Shown: positions 1 to 6,817 of the stretch, one piece after another
Position numbering within the stretch: position 1 is the stretch's first letter
Layout: each line of letters starts with the position of its first letter
NCBI RefSeq assembly: GCF_014467075.1
Contig: NZ_AP023027.1
Location: 3,526,720 to 3,590,719, forward strand
DNA: 64,000 nucleotides
DNA from: Anaerostipes caccae L1-92
GTDB lineage: Bacteria > Bacillota > Clostridia > Lachnospirales > Lachnospiraceae
Direction: 5' to 3'
The notes under the pieces: model-generated
The model's input: only the letters and a program-made list of their open reading frames with translations
Databases searched by the model: none
What the model was told of the DNA's origin: nothing
Position numbers and translations under genes: made by a program

Positions 1-526
1 TGATGTTCAGGACCGATGAAAAGATCAAAAATATCAGCGGAGTTATAGAATCTCCCAGCGCTGTGAAAATAGCATTCGCACCGTTATAAAGCATCAGGAA
101 AATAATTCCCATAATATAAATCCTGAGATACAGCGCAGAATCCTCAAATATATCCCCCGGAGTGGACATGGCTCCCATCATCCACCTGCAGCCCAGCAGC
201 CCTAAGAAAGTCAGGACAGCACTCATAATTACGATCGTGATCACCGCCGTGGAAATACAGCTTTTTACTCTCTTATATTTTTTTGCTCCGAAAAAGCCCG
301 ATATCACAACATTAATTCCCATGCCGGTCCCAACGGCTATGGCAATAAAAATAACTGTAATAGGCTGGGACGCACCTACTGCTCCCAGTGCACTGACTCC
401 GATGAACCGGCCGGCCACAATACTGTCCACAACACTGTACACCTGCTGAAATATCATACTGAGAATCATAGGGAGCGCAAATTTTCCGATGACTTCAAAT
501 GGTTTCCCTACCGTTAAATCCTTCAT
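1..526 (-). CDS. MATE family multidrug efflux transporter, N-terminal part (cut by window edge)
   Basis: This is an inner-membrane drug/sodium or proton antiporter of the MATE (NorM/DinF-like) family. Translating the minus strand from the ATG at 526 gives 175 codons with no stop before the edge. The start reads MKDLTVGKPFEVIGKFALP, followed by the family's first-helix signature QQVYSVVDSIVAGRFIG and several long hydrophobic stretches; GDS near the end of the visible part fits the intracellular loop of the N-lobe. A purine-rich ribosome site (AGAGAGGA) precedes the start. Full family members are about 440-460 residues, so over half lies outside. It follows the rplA terminator and is probably a separate transcription unit. 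The substrate cannot be told. Confidence 0.85.
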   Translation of the reverse strand, partial: MKDLTVGKPFEVIGKFALPMILSMIFQQVYSVVDSIVAGRFIGVSALGAVGASQPITVIFIAIAVGTGMGINVVISGFFGAKKYKRVKSCISTAVITIVIMSAVLTFLGLLGCRWMMGAMSTPGDIFEDSALYLRIYIMGIIFLMLYNGANAIFTALGDSITPLIFLIFSSVLNI

Positions 527-571
527 ATTTTCCTCTCTTTTTGCACGCATGGCACACAATTTACTGCATTC

Positions 572-601
572 AAAAACCCCTCTAAAAAGATAGAGGGGTT
601 T
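572..601 (-). terminator. Rho-independent terminator of the rpmG-rplA operon
   Basis: An 11-bp stem (574-584 with 591-601) closes a 6-base loop. On the minus strand it is followed by five T (the A-run 572-576). It lies directly after the rplA stop and before the MATE gene, so the ribosomal operon ends here. Confidence 0.85.
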
Positions 602-623
602 GTCATAACTTTAACTATTTTAT

Positions 624-1316
624 TTAAGCAAACTTGCCTGTGTCAATTTTAACTCCAGGTCCCATTGTAGAAGTGATTGTCACATTCTTAAAGTACTGAC
701 CTTTTGCTGCTGACGGTTTTGCTTTGATAATAGCATCTATTAACGTCTGGAAGTTGTCCGCTAACTGTTCTTCTGTAAAAGAAGCTTTTCCGACTGGCAC
801 GTGGATGATGTTGTTCTTGTCCAGTCTGTATTCGATCTTACCTGCTTTGATGTCTTCGATCGCTTTTGTAACGTCCATTGTCACAGTACCGGCTTTCGGG
901 TTCGGCATTAAGCCTTTTGGTCCTAAGTCACGTCCTAAACGTCCCACGATACCCATCATGTCCGGTGTTGCAACTACTACGTCAAAGTCAAACCAGTTTT
1001 CTTTCTGAATCTTAGGGATCAGTTCTTCTGCTCCGACATACTCTGCTCCTGCTGCCTTTGCTTCTTCTGCTTTTGCATCTTTCGCAAATACAAGAACACG
1101 AACTTTTTTACCGGTTCCATGAGGCAGTACAACTGCTCCACGGATCTGCTGATCTGCCTGACGGCCGTCTACTCCGAGACGGAGATGTGCTTCGATCGTC
1201 TCATCAAATTTAGCATTCGCTGCTTTTTTTACTACAGATACTGCTTCCTGTACATCGTACAGTTTCGTTCTGTCAACTAATTTGGCAGCCTCTGCATATC
1301 TTTTACCTTTTTTCAT
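624..1316 (-). CDS. rplA: 50S ribosomal protein L1
   Basis: L1 (uL1) forms the mobile stalk of the large ribosomal subunit at the E site and in many bacteria also represses its own mRNA. The product is 230 residues, the usual length. Conserved L1 segments are visible, for example the [20 protein letters not shown] stretch near residue 121 and the C-terminal [18 protein letters not shown] chose the ATG at 1316, not the upstream one at 1340, because AGGAGG lies 10 bases before it and the protein then begins MKKGKRY as in homologues. It is the last gene of rpmG-secE-nusG-rplK-rplA. A predicted L1-binding hairpin (1333-1360) precedes its ribosome site. Confidence 0.97.
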   Translation of the reverse strand: MKKGKRYAEAAKLVDRTKLYDVQEAVSVVKKAANAKFDETIEAHLRLGVDGRQADQQIRGAVVLPHGTGKKVRVLVFAKDAKAEEAKAAGAEYVGAEELIPKIQKENWFDFDVVVATPDMMGIVGRLGRDLGPKGLMPNPKAGTVTMDVTKAIEDIKAGKIEYRLDKNNIIHVPVGKASFTEEQLADNFQTLIDAIIKAKPSAAKGQYFKNVTITSTMGPGVKIDTGKFA

Positions 1317-1332
1317 TCTAAAAATACCTCCT

Positions 1333-1360
1333 GTGGTCATATCGGGAGCAACCCTCCCAC
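1333..1360 (-). promoter_or_regulatory. Predicted L1-binding mRNA motif in the rplA leader
   Basis: On the minus strand this reads GTGGGAGGG, a short spacer, CTCCC, then GATATGACCAC, so an inner GGGAG/CTCCC stem is closed by an outer GTGG/CCAC pairing with an asymmetric internal loop. It is nearly the same as the element before rplK at 1945-1973. L1 is known to bind a 23S-rRNA-like hairpin in L11-operon mRNA in E. coli; assigning this motif to L1 rests on that and on its position 6 bases before the rplA ribosome site. Confidence 0.65.
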
Positions 1361-1496
1361 TTTCTAAATTTAAGGAAGTTACACTCGACTAAGCGTTCAG
1401 GCTTCGTCTTCGACTCGCCTTCACTGAGTCTCGGTAACGGCTTTCACACTAAATTCGGCCTGCGCCTTTGGCTTGCCCTCATTAAGTGTTTAATGC
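1361..1496 (-). repeat. Spacer between rplK and rplA with two degenerate repeat units
   Basis: The 136-base gap carries no gene. On the minus strand two 24-base units starting GGCAAGCC (about 1476 down) and GGCGAGTC (about 1420 down) match at roughly 17 of 24 positions, counted by eye. The composition is more GC-rich than the usual intergenic DNA here. It could be a small interspersed repeat or part of an mRNA structure that works with the adjacent L1 motif. Confidence 0.35.
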
Positions 1497-1922
1497 CTAT
1501 TCCTCCACTTCGATTCCCATGCTTCTTGCTGTTCCTGCAATCATGCTCATTGCAGCTTCGATTGATGCAGCGTTTAAGTCTTTCATCTTTGTCTCAGCAA
1601 TCTGCTGTAAATCTGCTTTGGATACTGTTGCGACTTTCTTTCTGTTCGGCTCTCCGGATCCTGACTGGATCTTGCAGGCTTTCTTTAATAAAACTGCTGC
1701 CGGAGGAGTCTTTGTCACAAAGCTGAAACTTCTGTCCTGGTATACTGTAATTACAACAGGAATGAGCAGGTCTCCCTGATCTGCAGTCTTTGCATTAAAT
1801 TCCTTTGTAAACTGTACGATATTTACACCGTGCTGACCAAGTGCAGGTCCTACCGGCGGTGCTGGTGTTGCCTTTCCTGCCGGAATCTGAAGTTTAATAT
1901 ATCCTTCTACTTTCTTTGCCAT
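1497..1922 (-). CDS. rplK: 50S ribosomal protein L11
   Basis: L11 (uL11) is part of the GTPase-associated centre of the large subunit and contacts elongation factors and, where present, RelA. The 141-residue product begins [20 protein letters not shown], carries the family's [19 protein letters not shown] motif at about residues 20-38 and the C-terminal RNA-binding domain ending with [11 protein letters not shown]. The start at 1922 has AGGAGG 9 bases upstream; the longer frame to 1973 would begin inside the leader hairpin and is not used. It lies between nusG and rplA. Confidence 0.97.
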   Translation of the reverse strand: MAKKVEGYIKLQIPAGKATPAPPVGPALGQHGVNIVQFTKEFNAKTADQGDLLIPVVITVYQDRSFSFVTKTPPAAVLLKKACKIQSGSGEPNRKKVATVSKADLQQIAETKMKDLNAASIEAAMSMIAGTARSMGIEVEE

Positions 1923-1944
1923 AATCGTTAACCTCCTGATGATT

Positions 1945-1973
1945 GTGGTAATTACGGGAGATATCCCTCCCAC
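1945..1973 (-). promoter_or_regulatory. Predicted L1-binding mRNA motif in the rplK leader
   Basis: On the minus strand: GTGGGAGGG, ATAT, CTCCCG, then TAATTACCAC. The arms GGGAG/CTCCC and GTGG/CCAC can pair around an asymmetric loop. It sits between nusG and the rplK ribosome site, where L1 autoregulation acts in E. coli. The close copy before rplA supports a functional element. Confidence 0.7.
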
Positions 1974-1999
1974 CTTGTTACGTGCAGAGGTTTTGTCAT

Positions 2000-2548
2000 T
2001 TACTCTGCTTTTTTGATATCTAAGAAATCAATTTCTACTGATGTGGCACGTCCAAACATCTCCACCTCGATGGTCACTGTCTGTTTGTGCTCATTTACTA
2101 CGGTAACTGCACTTGTCGTACCTTCCCAAGCACCGGAAGTAACAACAATGATATCACCTACTTCAACATCAATATCAATTTTTTCCTTCTTAGGCGTTTC
2201 TTCATTTGTACCGCCCACGCTGATTCCCAATGGCTTCATCTCAGCCGGTGTCAATGGGACCGGTTTGGAACCAGGGCCTACGAATCCTGTCACACCTCTG
2301 GTGTTTCTGACAACATACCATGTGTCGTCGTTCATCACCATGTGGATCAGCACGTATCCTGGGAACATCTTCTTGGAAACCTGTTTTTTTACACCATTCT
2401 TCAGTTCCGTTACATCCTGAAGCGGTACCCGGACTTCTAAAATCTGATCTTGAAGCTTGCGGTTCTCGATCGTCTTTTCGATATTTGCTTTTACTTTATT
2501 CTCATATCCGGAATAGGTATGAACTACATACCAATTTGTTTCTGTCAT
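2000..2548 (-). CDS. nusG: Transcription termination/antitermination factor NusG
   Basis: NusG binds the clamp of RNA polymerase through its N-terminal NGN domain and couples transcription to ribosomes or Rho through a KOW domain. The 182-residue product shows the NGN start [20 protein letters not shown], the central FPGYVLIHM and [11 protein letters not shown] motifs, and a C-terminal KOW core [19 protein letters not shown]. Length and domain order are normal. AGGAG lies 5 bases before the ATG. It follows secE by 15 bases in the rpmG-secE-nusG-rplK-rplA operon, the standard order. Confidence 0.97.
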   Translation of the reverse strand: MTETNWYVVHTYSGYENKVKANIEKTIENRKLQDQILEVRVPLQDVTELKNGVKKQVSKKMFPGYVLIHMVMNDDTWYVVRNTRGVTGFVGPGSKPVPLTPAEMKPLGISVGGTNEETPKKEKIDIDVEVGDIIVVTSGAWEGTTSAVTVVNEHKQTVTIEVEMFGRATSVEIDFLDIKKAE

Positions 2549-2563
2549 ATGCTCTCCTTACCT

Positions 2564-2761
2564 TTACCCTACTAACATCTTGATTCCATATTGAAGTCCC
2601 AAATCCAGAACAGCAATAATAATACCAATGATAATAGCACACACGACCACAACGCCCGTTTCTTTGGCAATGCGTTCTTTAGAAGGCCAGATGATTCTTC
2701 CGAATTCTGATTTCAATTCTTTGAACCAGCTGGTTTTGCTTGATTTGCTGGTATTCTTCAT
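2564..2761 (-). CDS. secE: Preprotein translocase subunit SecE
   Basis: SecE clamps SecY in the membrane and is required for protein export. The 65-residue product is of the short Gram-positive type: a charged amphipathic helix (FKELKSEFGRIIWPSKERIAKET) followed by one transmembrane segment at about residues 36-58. The WPS motif is characteristic. GGAAG lies 7 bases ahead of the ATG. It is located between rpmG and nusG as in most Firmicutes. Confidence 0.96.
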   Translation of the reverse strand: MKNTSKSSKTSWFKELKSEFGRIIWPSKERIAKETGVVVVCAIIIGIIIAVLDLGLQYGIKMLVG

Positions 2762-2788
2762 GTTCTCACTTCCTTAAATAAACGTGCA

Positions 2789-2938
2789 TTACTTAGTTTC
2801 TTTGTGTAATGTGTGTCTTTTACAGAACTTGCAGTATTTTTTTGTTTCCATACGTTCCGGATGTGTTTTCTTATCCTTCATCATATCGTAATTACGCTGC
2901 TTACATTCTGTACATTCTAATGTGATTTTTGTGCGCAC
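2789..2938 (-). CDS. rpmG: 50S ribosomal protein L33
   Basis: L33 (bL33) is a small zinc-ribbon or zinc-less large-subunit protein. The product is 49 residues with two cysteine pairs (CTEC near residue 9 and CKFC near 37), so it is the zinc-binding C+ form. The start is a GTG at 2938: a GGAGG site lies 8 bases upstream and the protein then begins (M)[11 protein letters not shown] as in homologues. The longer frame to 2992 would add residues encoded by the leader. It is first in the operon, behind the promoter at 3013-3041. Confidence 0.95.
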   Translation of the reverse strand: MRTKITLECTECKQRNYDMMKDKKTHPERMETKKYCKFCKRHTLHKETK

Positions 2939-2972
2939 AACTTCCACCTCCATTGTTTTTAAAATAAGGCAT

Positions 2973-3030
2973 AAAAAAAAGACCTCTTCCAACGCTAAAG
3001 TCTAGCTTACACATTGTATCACGGAAGAGG
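2973..3030 (-). terminator. Terminator of the nrdD-nrdG operon, overlapping the rpmG promoter
   Basis: On the minus strand CCTCTTCC (3023-3030) pairs with GGAAGAGG (2983-2990) and is followed by eight T (2973-2980). The loop is long (32 bases) and can form a small inner hairpin GCTA/TAGC. The first arm lies in the spacer of the rpmG promoter and the second arm in the rpmG 5' leader. Confidence 0.7.
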
Positions 3031-3041
3031 CAGGCCGTCAA
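3013..3041 (-). promoter_or_regulatory. Sigma-A promoter of rpmG-secE-nusG-rplK-rplA
   Basis: Minus strand TTGACG (3036-3041), 17-base spacer, TACAAT (3013-3018). Transcription should begin near 3006, about 70 bases before the rpmG GTG. The spacer contains one arm of the upstream terminator. Confidence 0.8.
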
Positions 3042-3049
3042 GCCTTGTT

Positions 3050-3541
3050 TTATCTTATGTACAGCACTTTTTTCATCTGATCCAGCGACCTTTTCACATC
3101 GATCACCTGCTGGTTGGAACTGCCTCTCCATTTGAGAGCGGTGTCCTTTAAATCCTCCTCAAAACGACCGTCTACCAGAACATCGGTATTTTTTACAGCA
3201 TCCAGAGTACAGACTTCATCCCACAGAAAACCGGTATACATCCATATGGTCTTTTCCGGAAACTTTTCTCTGACCTCTTTTACCAGCTGTCCCACCGGCT
3301 CCCGGTTCTCAGGGTGCAGAGGGTCTCCTCCGCTTAACGTCAGACCACTGATATAATTTTTGCCGAGCTCCTTAAACAGTTCTTCTTTTGCTTCCCTGTC
3401 AAACTCCAGTCCGCCATGGATATCCCAGGTAACCGGATTGTGGCAGTTTCTGCACTGATGGGTACATCCTGACAGCCATAAGACAACTCTTAATCCGTCC
3501 CCATTCAGCATATCGTCCTTTGTAATGTTGTGATACCTCAT
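3050..3541 (-). CDS. nrdG: Anaerobic ribonucleoside-triphosphate reductase activating protein
   Basis: NrdG is a radical-SAM enzyme that makes the glycyl radical on NrdD. The 163-residue product carries the iron-sulfur cysteine motif CTHQCRNC (Cys26, Cys30, Cys33), a GGDP S-adenosylmethionine motif in LTLSGGDPLHPEN, and ends in a segment QQVIDVKRSL typical of NrdG. The ATG at 3541 with GAGGTGGG ahead is used; the frame open to 3634 overlaps the preceding gene in another frame. It is last in nrdD-DUF3592-nrdG and ends 20 bases before the terminator. Confidence 0.96.
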   Translation of the reverse strand: MRYHNITKDDMLNGDGLRVVLWLSGCTHQCRNCHNPVTWDIHGGLEFDREAKEELFKELGKNYISGLTLSGGDPLHPENREPVGQLVKEVREKFPEKTIWMYTGFLWDEVCTLDAVKNTDVLVDGRFEEDLKDTALKWRGSSNQQVIDVKRSLDQMKKVLYIR

Positions 3542-3552
3542 ACTTCCCACCT

Positions 3553-3945
3553 CTACGCTAATATCATCCACAGTCCCGCCGCCGCAAAGACAAGAAACGG
3601 CAGGAGACGTTCTGTCCCAAACAGAGACATCCAAGGCTGCGGTATATAAATTTCGTTTGGATTTGAAGGATCCAGCAGCACCTCGGCTTCCTGTCCTTCT
3701 GCATATTCTTCTTTTTCCCTGTATTTATACATCCCGAGTACTGAAGTGTACTCTCTGTCTTTATATGTATAAGTAAAAACAGGATTTTTCATTTTTAAAT
3801 TCAAATAATTGACATATGGTTTCTGTCCGGTGCAGACAGCCCGCACTTTCACAGAATACCTCTGTATGTAAAAAAGTTGTTTTACCACAGGCTGAATCAG
3901 GATTCCTGAACCGATTACTAAAAGTACTGCTCCAATATAAACCAT
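3553..3945 (-). CDS. DUF3592-like membrane protein inside the nrd operon
   Basis: This 130-residue protein has an N-terminal transmembrane segment (about residues 1-21), an extracytoplasmic or cytoplasmic beta-rich middle with NPVFTYTYKDREYTS and YAEGQEAEVLLDPSNPNEIYI, and a C-terminal transmembrane segment (residues 108-128). This layout and the F-x-Y/DPxNP motifs are those of the DUF3592 family, whose function is unknown. The start at 3945 is preceded by GGGAAG; it begins 10 bases after the nrdD stop and ends 11 bases before nrdG. The placement suggests co-transcription, but I see no reason to assign a role in deoxynucleotide synthesis. Confidence 0.75.
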   Translation of the reverse strand: MVYIGAVLLVIGSGILIQPVVKQLFYIQRYSVKVRAVCTGQKPYVNYLNLKMKNPVFTYTYKDREYTSVLGMYKYREKEEYAEGQEAEVLLDPSNPNEIYIPQPWMSLFGTERLLPFLVFAAAGLWMILA

Positions 3946-3955
3946 GGCAGCTTCC

Positions 3956-6076
3956 CTACATTGACTTCCGGTCGGCAATCTCCGCCATCTTTGCGTCATT
4001 GAGCCTCGTGTCTCCCTTGACTCTGGAGTAAGACAGATAGCCGTTCATGCGGTCGATCTTCGTCAGATTGCTGCTTCCGCAGACCGGACACACGTCCATC
4101 TCTAACTCCTCATGCCCGCAGTCGTCACAGTATGACAGGGATAAATTCACCCCTTCATAGTAGCCAAGGTCCATGGCACGCCTTACCAGTGTCCGTATAG
4201 CGTCTTTATTGTAGCTGATCGGATACTTCACATACTGGATCTTTCCGCCGTTGCATTTTTCCCAGAAACGTCCTTCTAAGTTCTGTTTCTCGATCGGTGT
4301 CAGGTCTTCAGAAACATGGCAGTGGAAAGAATTGCTCACATATTCCCGGTCAGAGACATTCTCGATCACACCGTACTTCTTTCTGAACTGTTTCACCTGA
4401 AGTCCGCAGAGGTTTTCTGCCGGTGTCCCATAAATCGCATACAAATGTCCGTCTTCTTTCTTAAACTTCGTTACCTGGCTGTTAATATATTCAAGGACCT
4501 CCAGTGCAAATGCGCCGTCCTGGGCAATGGATTTTTTGTTGTGCAGCTGCTGAAGTTCATTGAGCGCCGTGATGCCGAAAGAAGCTGTGGCAGACGCAAG
4601 CAAAGGCTTGATCTTGTCGTGAAGGCCCAAATGCCCTCCCAGAAAACCTCCCTCACAGTATGCCAAAGGATTTGTGGATGCTTTCATCTCACCCAAATAA
4701 TCGTAGGTCCTTCTGTGAAGCTCTCTGATCAGATTCAGGTAATAGTCCAGCACTTCATAGAAGTCACGGCTTTCCTGTTTTGCCTTTGCATAGATCATCG
4801 GCAGATGCAGACTTACCGCCCCGATGTTAAAGCGGCCCACAAAGACCGGCTCGTCCTGCTCGTCCAGAGGCTCTGCCCCTCCCTTTTCATACCAGGGGGA
4901 TAAAAAGGCACGGCAGCCCATCGGGCTTACGATCTTTCCATATCTTTTATACATGTCAGGGACATATCCATCCCCTGTGAGGCTCAGCCAGTCAGGATAC
5001 ATCGTCTTGCTGGAACAGCGGATTCCAGCTTCAAACACATCCTCCAGTTCTCCGCCCGGTCCATGAAGATTTTCATCATAAAGAAATACGATCTTTGGAA
5101 ACAGCACCGGTTTCTTATGTCCTTCTTTTCCCTGTCCTCTCCTCCTGACATCCAGCATCGTGATCGCTGCCATCTTTGCAAACCGGCCTGTGCCGGTTCC
5201 CGCGGTCACTGTGATAAAAGGATAGTCTCCGCGGCTGGAAGAAACACTGTTAAACTTATATTCAAGCCCCTGGAATCCCTGACAGAACTCTTTCTGGACA
5301 TCTTTCAATGACTCAGCTTCCGCCCGCTCTCTGGAAAGGCCGAGGGCTTCATACTTTTCAATGCCTTTTTCATAAGACTTCTCCGCGTAAGGTTCCAGAA
5401 TCAGTTCAATATTTGGCACCGTAAACCCGCCGTACTGCTGGCTCGCAGCGCTCAGTACGATATCTCCTATGACGTCAAAGGCTACATCCAGCGTCTTTGG
5501 TTCATTGTACCAGAGATTCCCCATCTCAAATCCGCCTTTTAACACGGCCTCCACATCGAACAGACAGCAGTTCATCGTATCTCTTCTGGCCGACATATCA
5601 TGGATATAAATATAACCGTCCCGGCAGGCCTGGATCTCTTCGGTCGTTAAAAAGAACTTCTGATACAGAGACTTGTTCAGCTCATTAAAGATCAGGCTCC
5701 GCTTTGTAGACACAAGGGCACTGTCTGTATTGCTGTTCTCTTTGTCTCCTATGTACATGATGGACTGGCTTTTCTTATACACATCATCCAGCATTTCCAC
5801 AAAATCCTGTTTATAGTTCCGGTAGTCCCGGTAGCTTTTGGCCACGCCGGGATTTACCCTCTCCAGAGCCCCTTCCACTACATTGTGCATCTCCGTAATA
5901 TGTACTTCTGACTTATTAAGCTCGTCCACTCTCCCATTGACAAACCGGCAGATCTCATCAAGCTCATCTTCCGTAAATTTCACAAGGGCACGGTAGGCGG
6001 ATTTATTTACTGCCGTCACCACCTTCTGAATATTAAAATCTTCTTTTGTTCCATCTTTCTTTACTACCCGTATCAT
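3956..6076 (-). CDS. nrdD: Anaerobic (class III) ribonucleoside-triphosphate reductase
   Basis: NrdD reduces ribonucleotides to deoxyribonucleotides with a glycyl radical under anaerobic conditions. The 706-residue product has an N-terminal ATP-cone (VVKKDGTKEDFNIQKVVTAV at about residues 4-23) for allosteric control, the catalytic barrel, a zinc ribbon CDDCGHEELEMDVCPVCG near the C-terminus and the glycyl radical site RMNGYL with Gly at about 679. The start at 6076 has GGGAGGAGAG just upstream. The gene lies behind a promoter with tandem NrdR boxes and is followed by DUF3592 and nrdG. Length and motifs look intact. Confidence 0.97.
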   Translation of the reverse strand: MIRVVKKDGTKEDFNIQKVVTAVNKSAYRALVKFTEDELDEICRFVNGRVDELNKSEVHITEMHNVVEGALERVNPGVAKSYRDYRNYKQDFVEMLDDVYKKSQSIMYIGDKENSNTDSALVSTKRSLIFNELNKSLYQKFFLTTEEIQACRDGYIYIHDMSARRDTMNCCLFDVEAVLKGGFEMGNLWYNEPKTLDVAFDVIGDIVLSAASQQYGGFTVPNIELILEPYAEKSYEKGIEKYEALGLSRERAEAESLKDVQKEFCQGFQGLEYKFNSVSSSRGDYPFITVTAGTGTGRFAKMAAITMLDVRRRGQGKEGHKKPVLFPKIVFLYDENLHGPGGELEDVFEAGIRCSSKTMYPDWLSLTGDGYVPDMYKRYGKIVSPMGCRAFLSPWYEKGGAEPLDEQDEPVFVGRFNIGAVSLHLPMIYAKAKQESRDFYEVLDYYLNLIRELHRRTYDYLGEMKASTNPLAYCEGGFLGGHLGLHDKIKPLLASATASFGITALNELQQLHNKKSIAQDGAFALEVLEYINSQVTKFKKEDGHLYAIYGTPAENLCGLQVKQFRKKYGVIENVSDREYVSNSFHCHVSEDLTPIEKQNLEGRFWEKCNGGKIQYVKYPISYNKDAIRTLVRRAMDLGYYEGVNLSLSYCDDCGHEELEMDVCPVCGSSNLTKIDRMNGYLSYSRVKGDTRLNDAKMAEIADRKSM

Positions 6077-6110
6077 ACTCTCTCCTCCCTGACTGTTCCC
6101 AGAGCATCGT

Positions 6111-6157
6111 CCTGCCTGCGGCATATCCCGCTGAAAGCAGGAGACACCGCAGGCAGG
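6111..6157 (-). promoter_or_regulatory. Perfect inverted repeat in the nrdD 5' leader
   Basis: CCTGCCTGCGG (6111-6121) and its exact complement (6147-6157) form an 11-bp GC-rich stem with a 25-base loop. It lies inside the predicted nrdD transcript, about 35 bases before the start codon. There is no T-run after it, so it is not a normal terminator. Confidence 0.6.
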
Positions 6158-6184
6158 GGACTCTTCGCTATTTTCTTAATCAAA

Positions 6185-6232
6185 TTACTATATATTGTTT
6201 AATATGATCTATTATTCTACTATATCTTGTGT
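6185..6232. promoter_or_regulatory. Tandem NrdR boxes
   Basis: Two 16-base sites, ttactatatattgttt (6185-6200) and ctactatatcttgtgt (6217-6232), match the known NrdR consensus acaCwATATwTTGTGT in its core. Their centres are 32 bases apart, about three helix turns, the usual NrdR arrangement. They lie just downstream of the predicted start of transcription, a repressing position. Confidence 0.8.
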
Positions 6233-6242
6233 GAATGTATCC

Positions 6243-6271
6243 ATCTTACCATCTCATCCGATCCAAGTCAA
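6243..6271 (-). promoter_or_regulatory. Sigma-A promoter of nrdD operon
   Basis: Minus strand TTGACT (6266-6271), 17-base spacer, TAAGAT (6243-6248). The start of transcription would be near 6236, immediately before the NrdR boxes. It lies just after the end of the short gerAC gene. Confidence 0.7.
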
Positions 6272-6283
6272 GACTGATTTCTG

Positions 6284-6817
6284 TCACTTTCTGCCGTAAA
6301 TCCTGCCAAGGCTCAGATCCTTGGGCTTTTTCACTTTTGGGGAACTTTCAATGCCTTTGGCCATGTATTCACCAAATGAGACAGGCAGATCTTTCTCGAT
6401 CGAAAAAAGCTCTTTTAACTGTTTTTTACTTTTAAGAATCAGCACGGATTTTGCGATTTCTGAATGATCTAAAAGCTCCTCTATCATAGTATCATCAATC
6501 TGTCCGTTGGTAAATACGATCACCTTTAAATGCCCGAAGTTTAATTTTTTCGGCTGAGTTTGCTCAAAACTTTGATTTGTCTCATTAAAAGACCTGCCTG
6601 AGTAAACCACAGACTTGGACGGCACTTTCGTTCCCTGATTGTCCTGAGCCTTGGAAAAATCTGCACAGGAATAATCGATCAGATACCCGTTCTCTGTCTT
6701 TTCAATGCCCATTGCCAAAACATAACTGCTGTCCTCGATGTCCCCGGCTTCTTTGCAGCCCGTAAGTGCCGCTGCAGTGACTGCGGCCATCAAAAGGCTA
6801 ATGATGATCTTTTTCAT
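6284..6817 (-). CDS. gerAC: Ger(x)C family spore germination lipoprotein, only the N-terminal domain
   Basis: GerAC-type subunits are lipoproteins that complete a germinant receptor with GerAA and GerAB. The 177-residue product has a lipoprotein signal (AALTGC, lipidated Cys at about 21) and the family N-terminal domain, with EDSSYVLAMGIEKTENGYLIDYS and LNFGHLKVIVFTN. Complete members are about 350-400 residues, so the C-terminal domain is missing. The stop is a clean TGA at 6284 and the nrdD promoter begins 13 bases later, so there is no hidden remainder. It overlaps gerAB by 20 bases and has a good AGGAGG. It may be a working short form or the product of a 3' deletion. Confidence 0.85.
   Translation of the reverse strand: MKKIIISLLMAAVTAAALTGCKEAGDIEDSSYVLAMGIEKTENGYLIDYSCADFSKAQDNQGTKVPSKSVVYSGRSFNETNQSFEQTQPKKLNFGHLKVIVFTNGQIDDTMIEELLDHSEIAKSVLILKSKKQLKELFSIEKDLPVSFGEYMAKGIESSPKVKKPKDLSLGRIYGRK

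Noticed and set aside
162-449. Plus-strand reading frame over the MATE gene
   Set aside because: It is the shadow of the minus-strand gene, with no ribosome site and no recognisable protein.
6111-6157. Rho-independent terminator before nrdD
   Set aside because: The stem is strong but no T-run follows on either strand, and it lies between promoter and gene.
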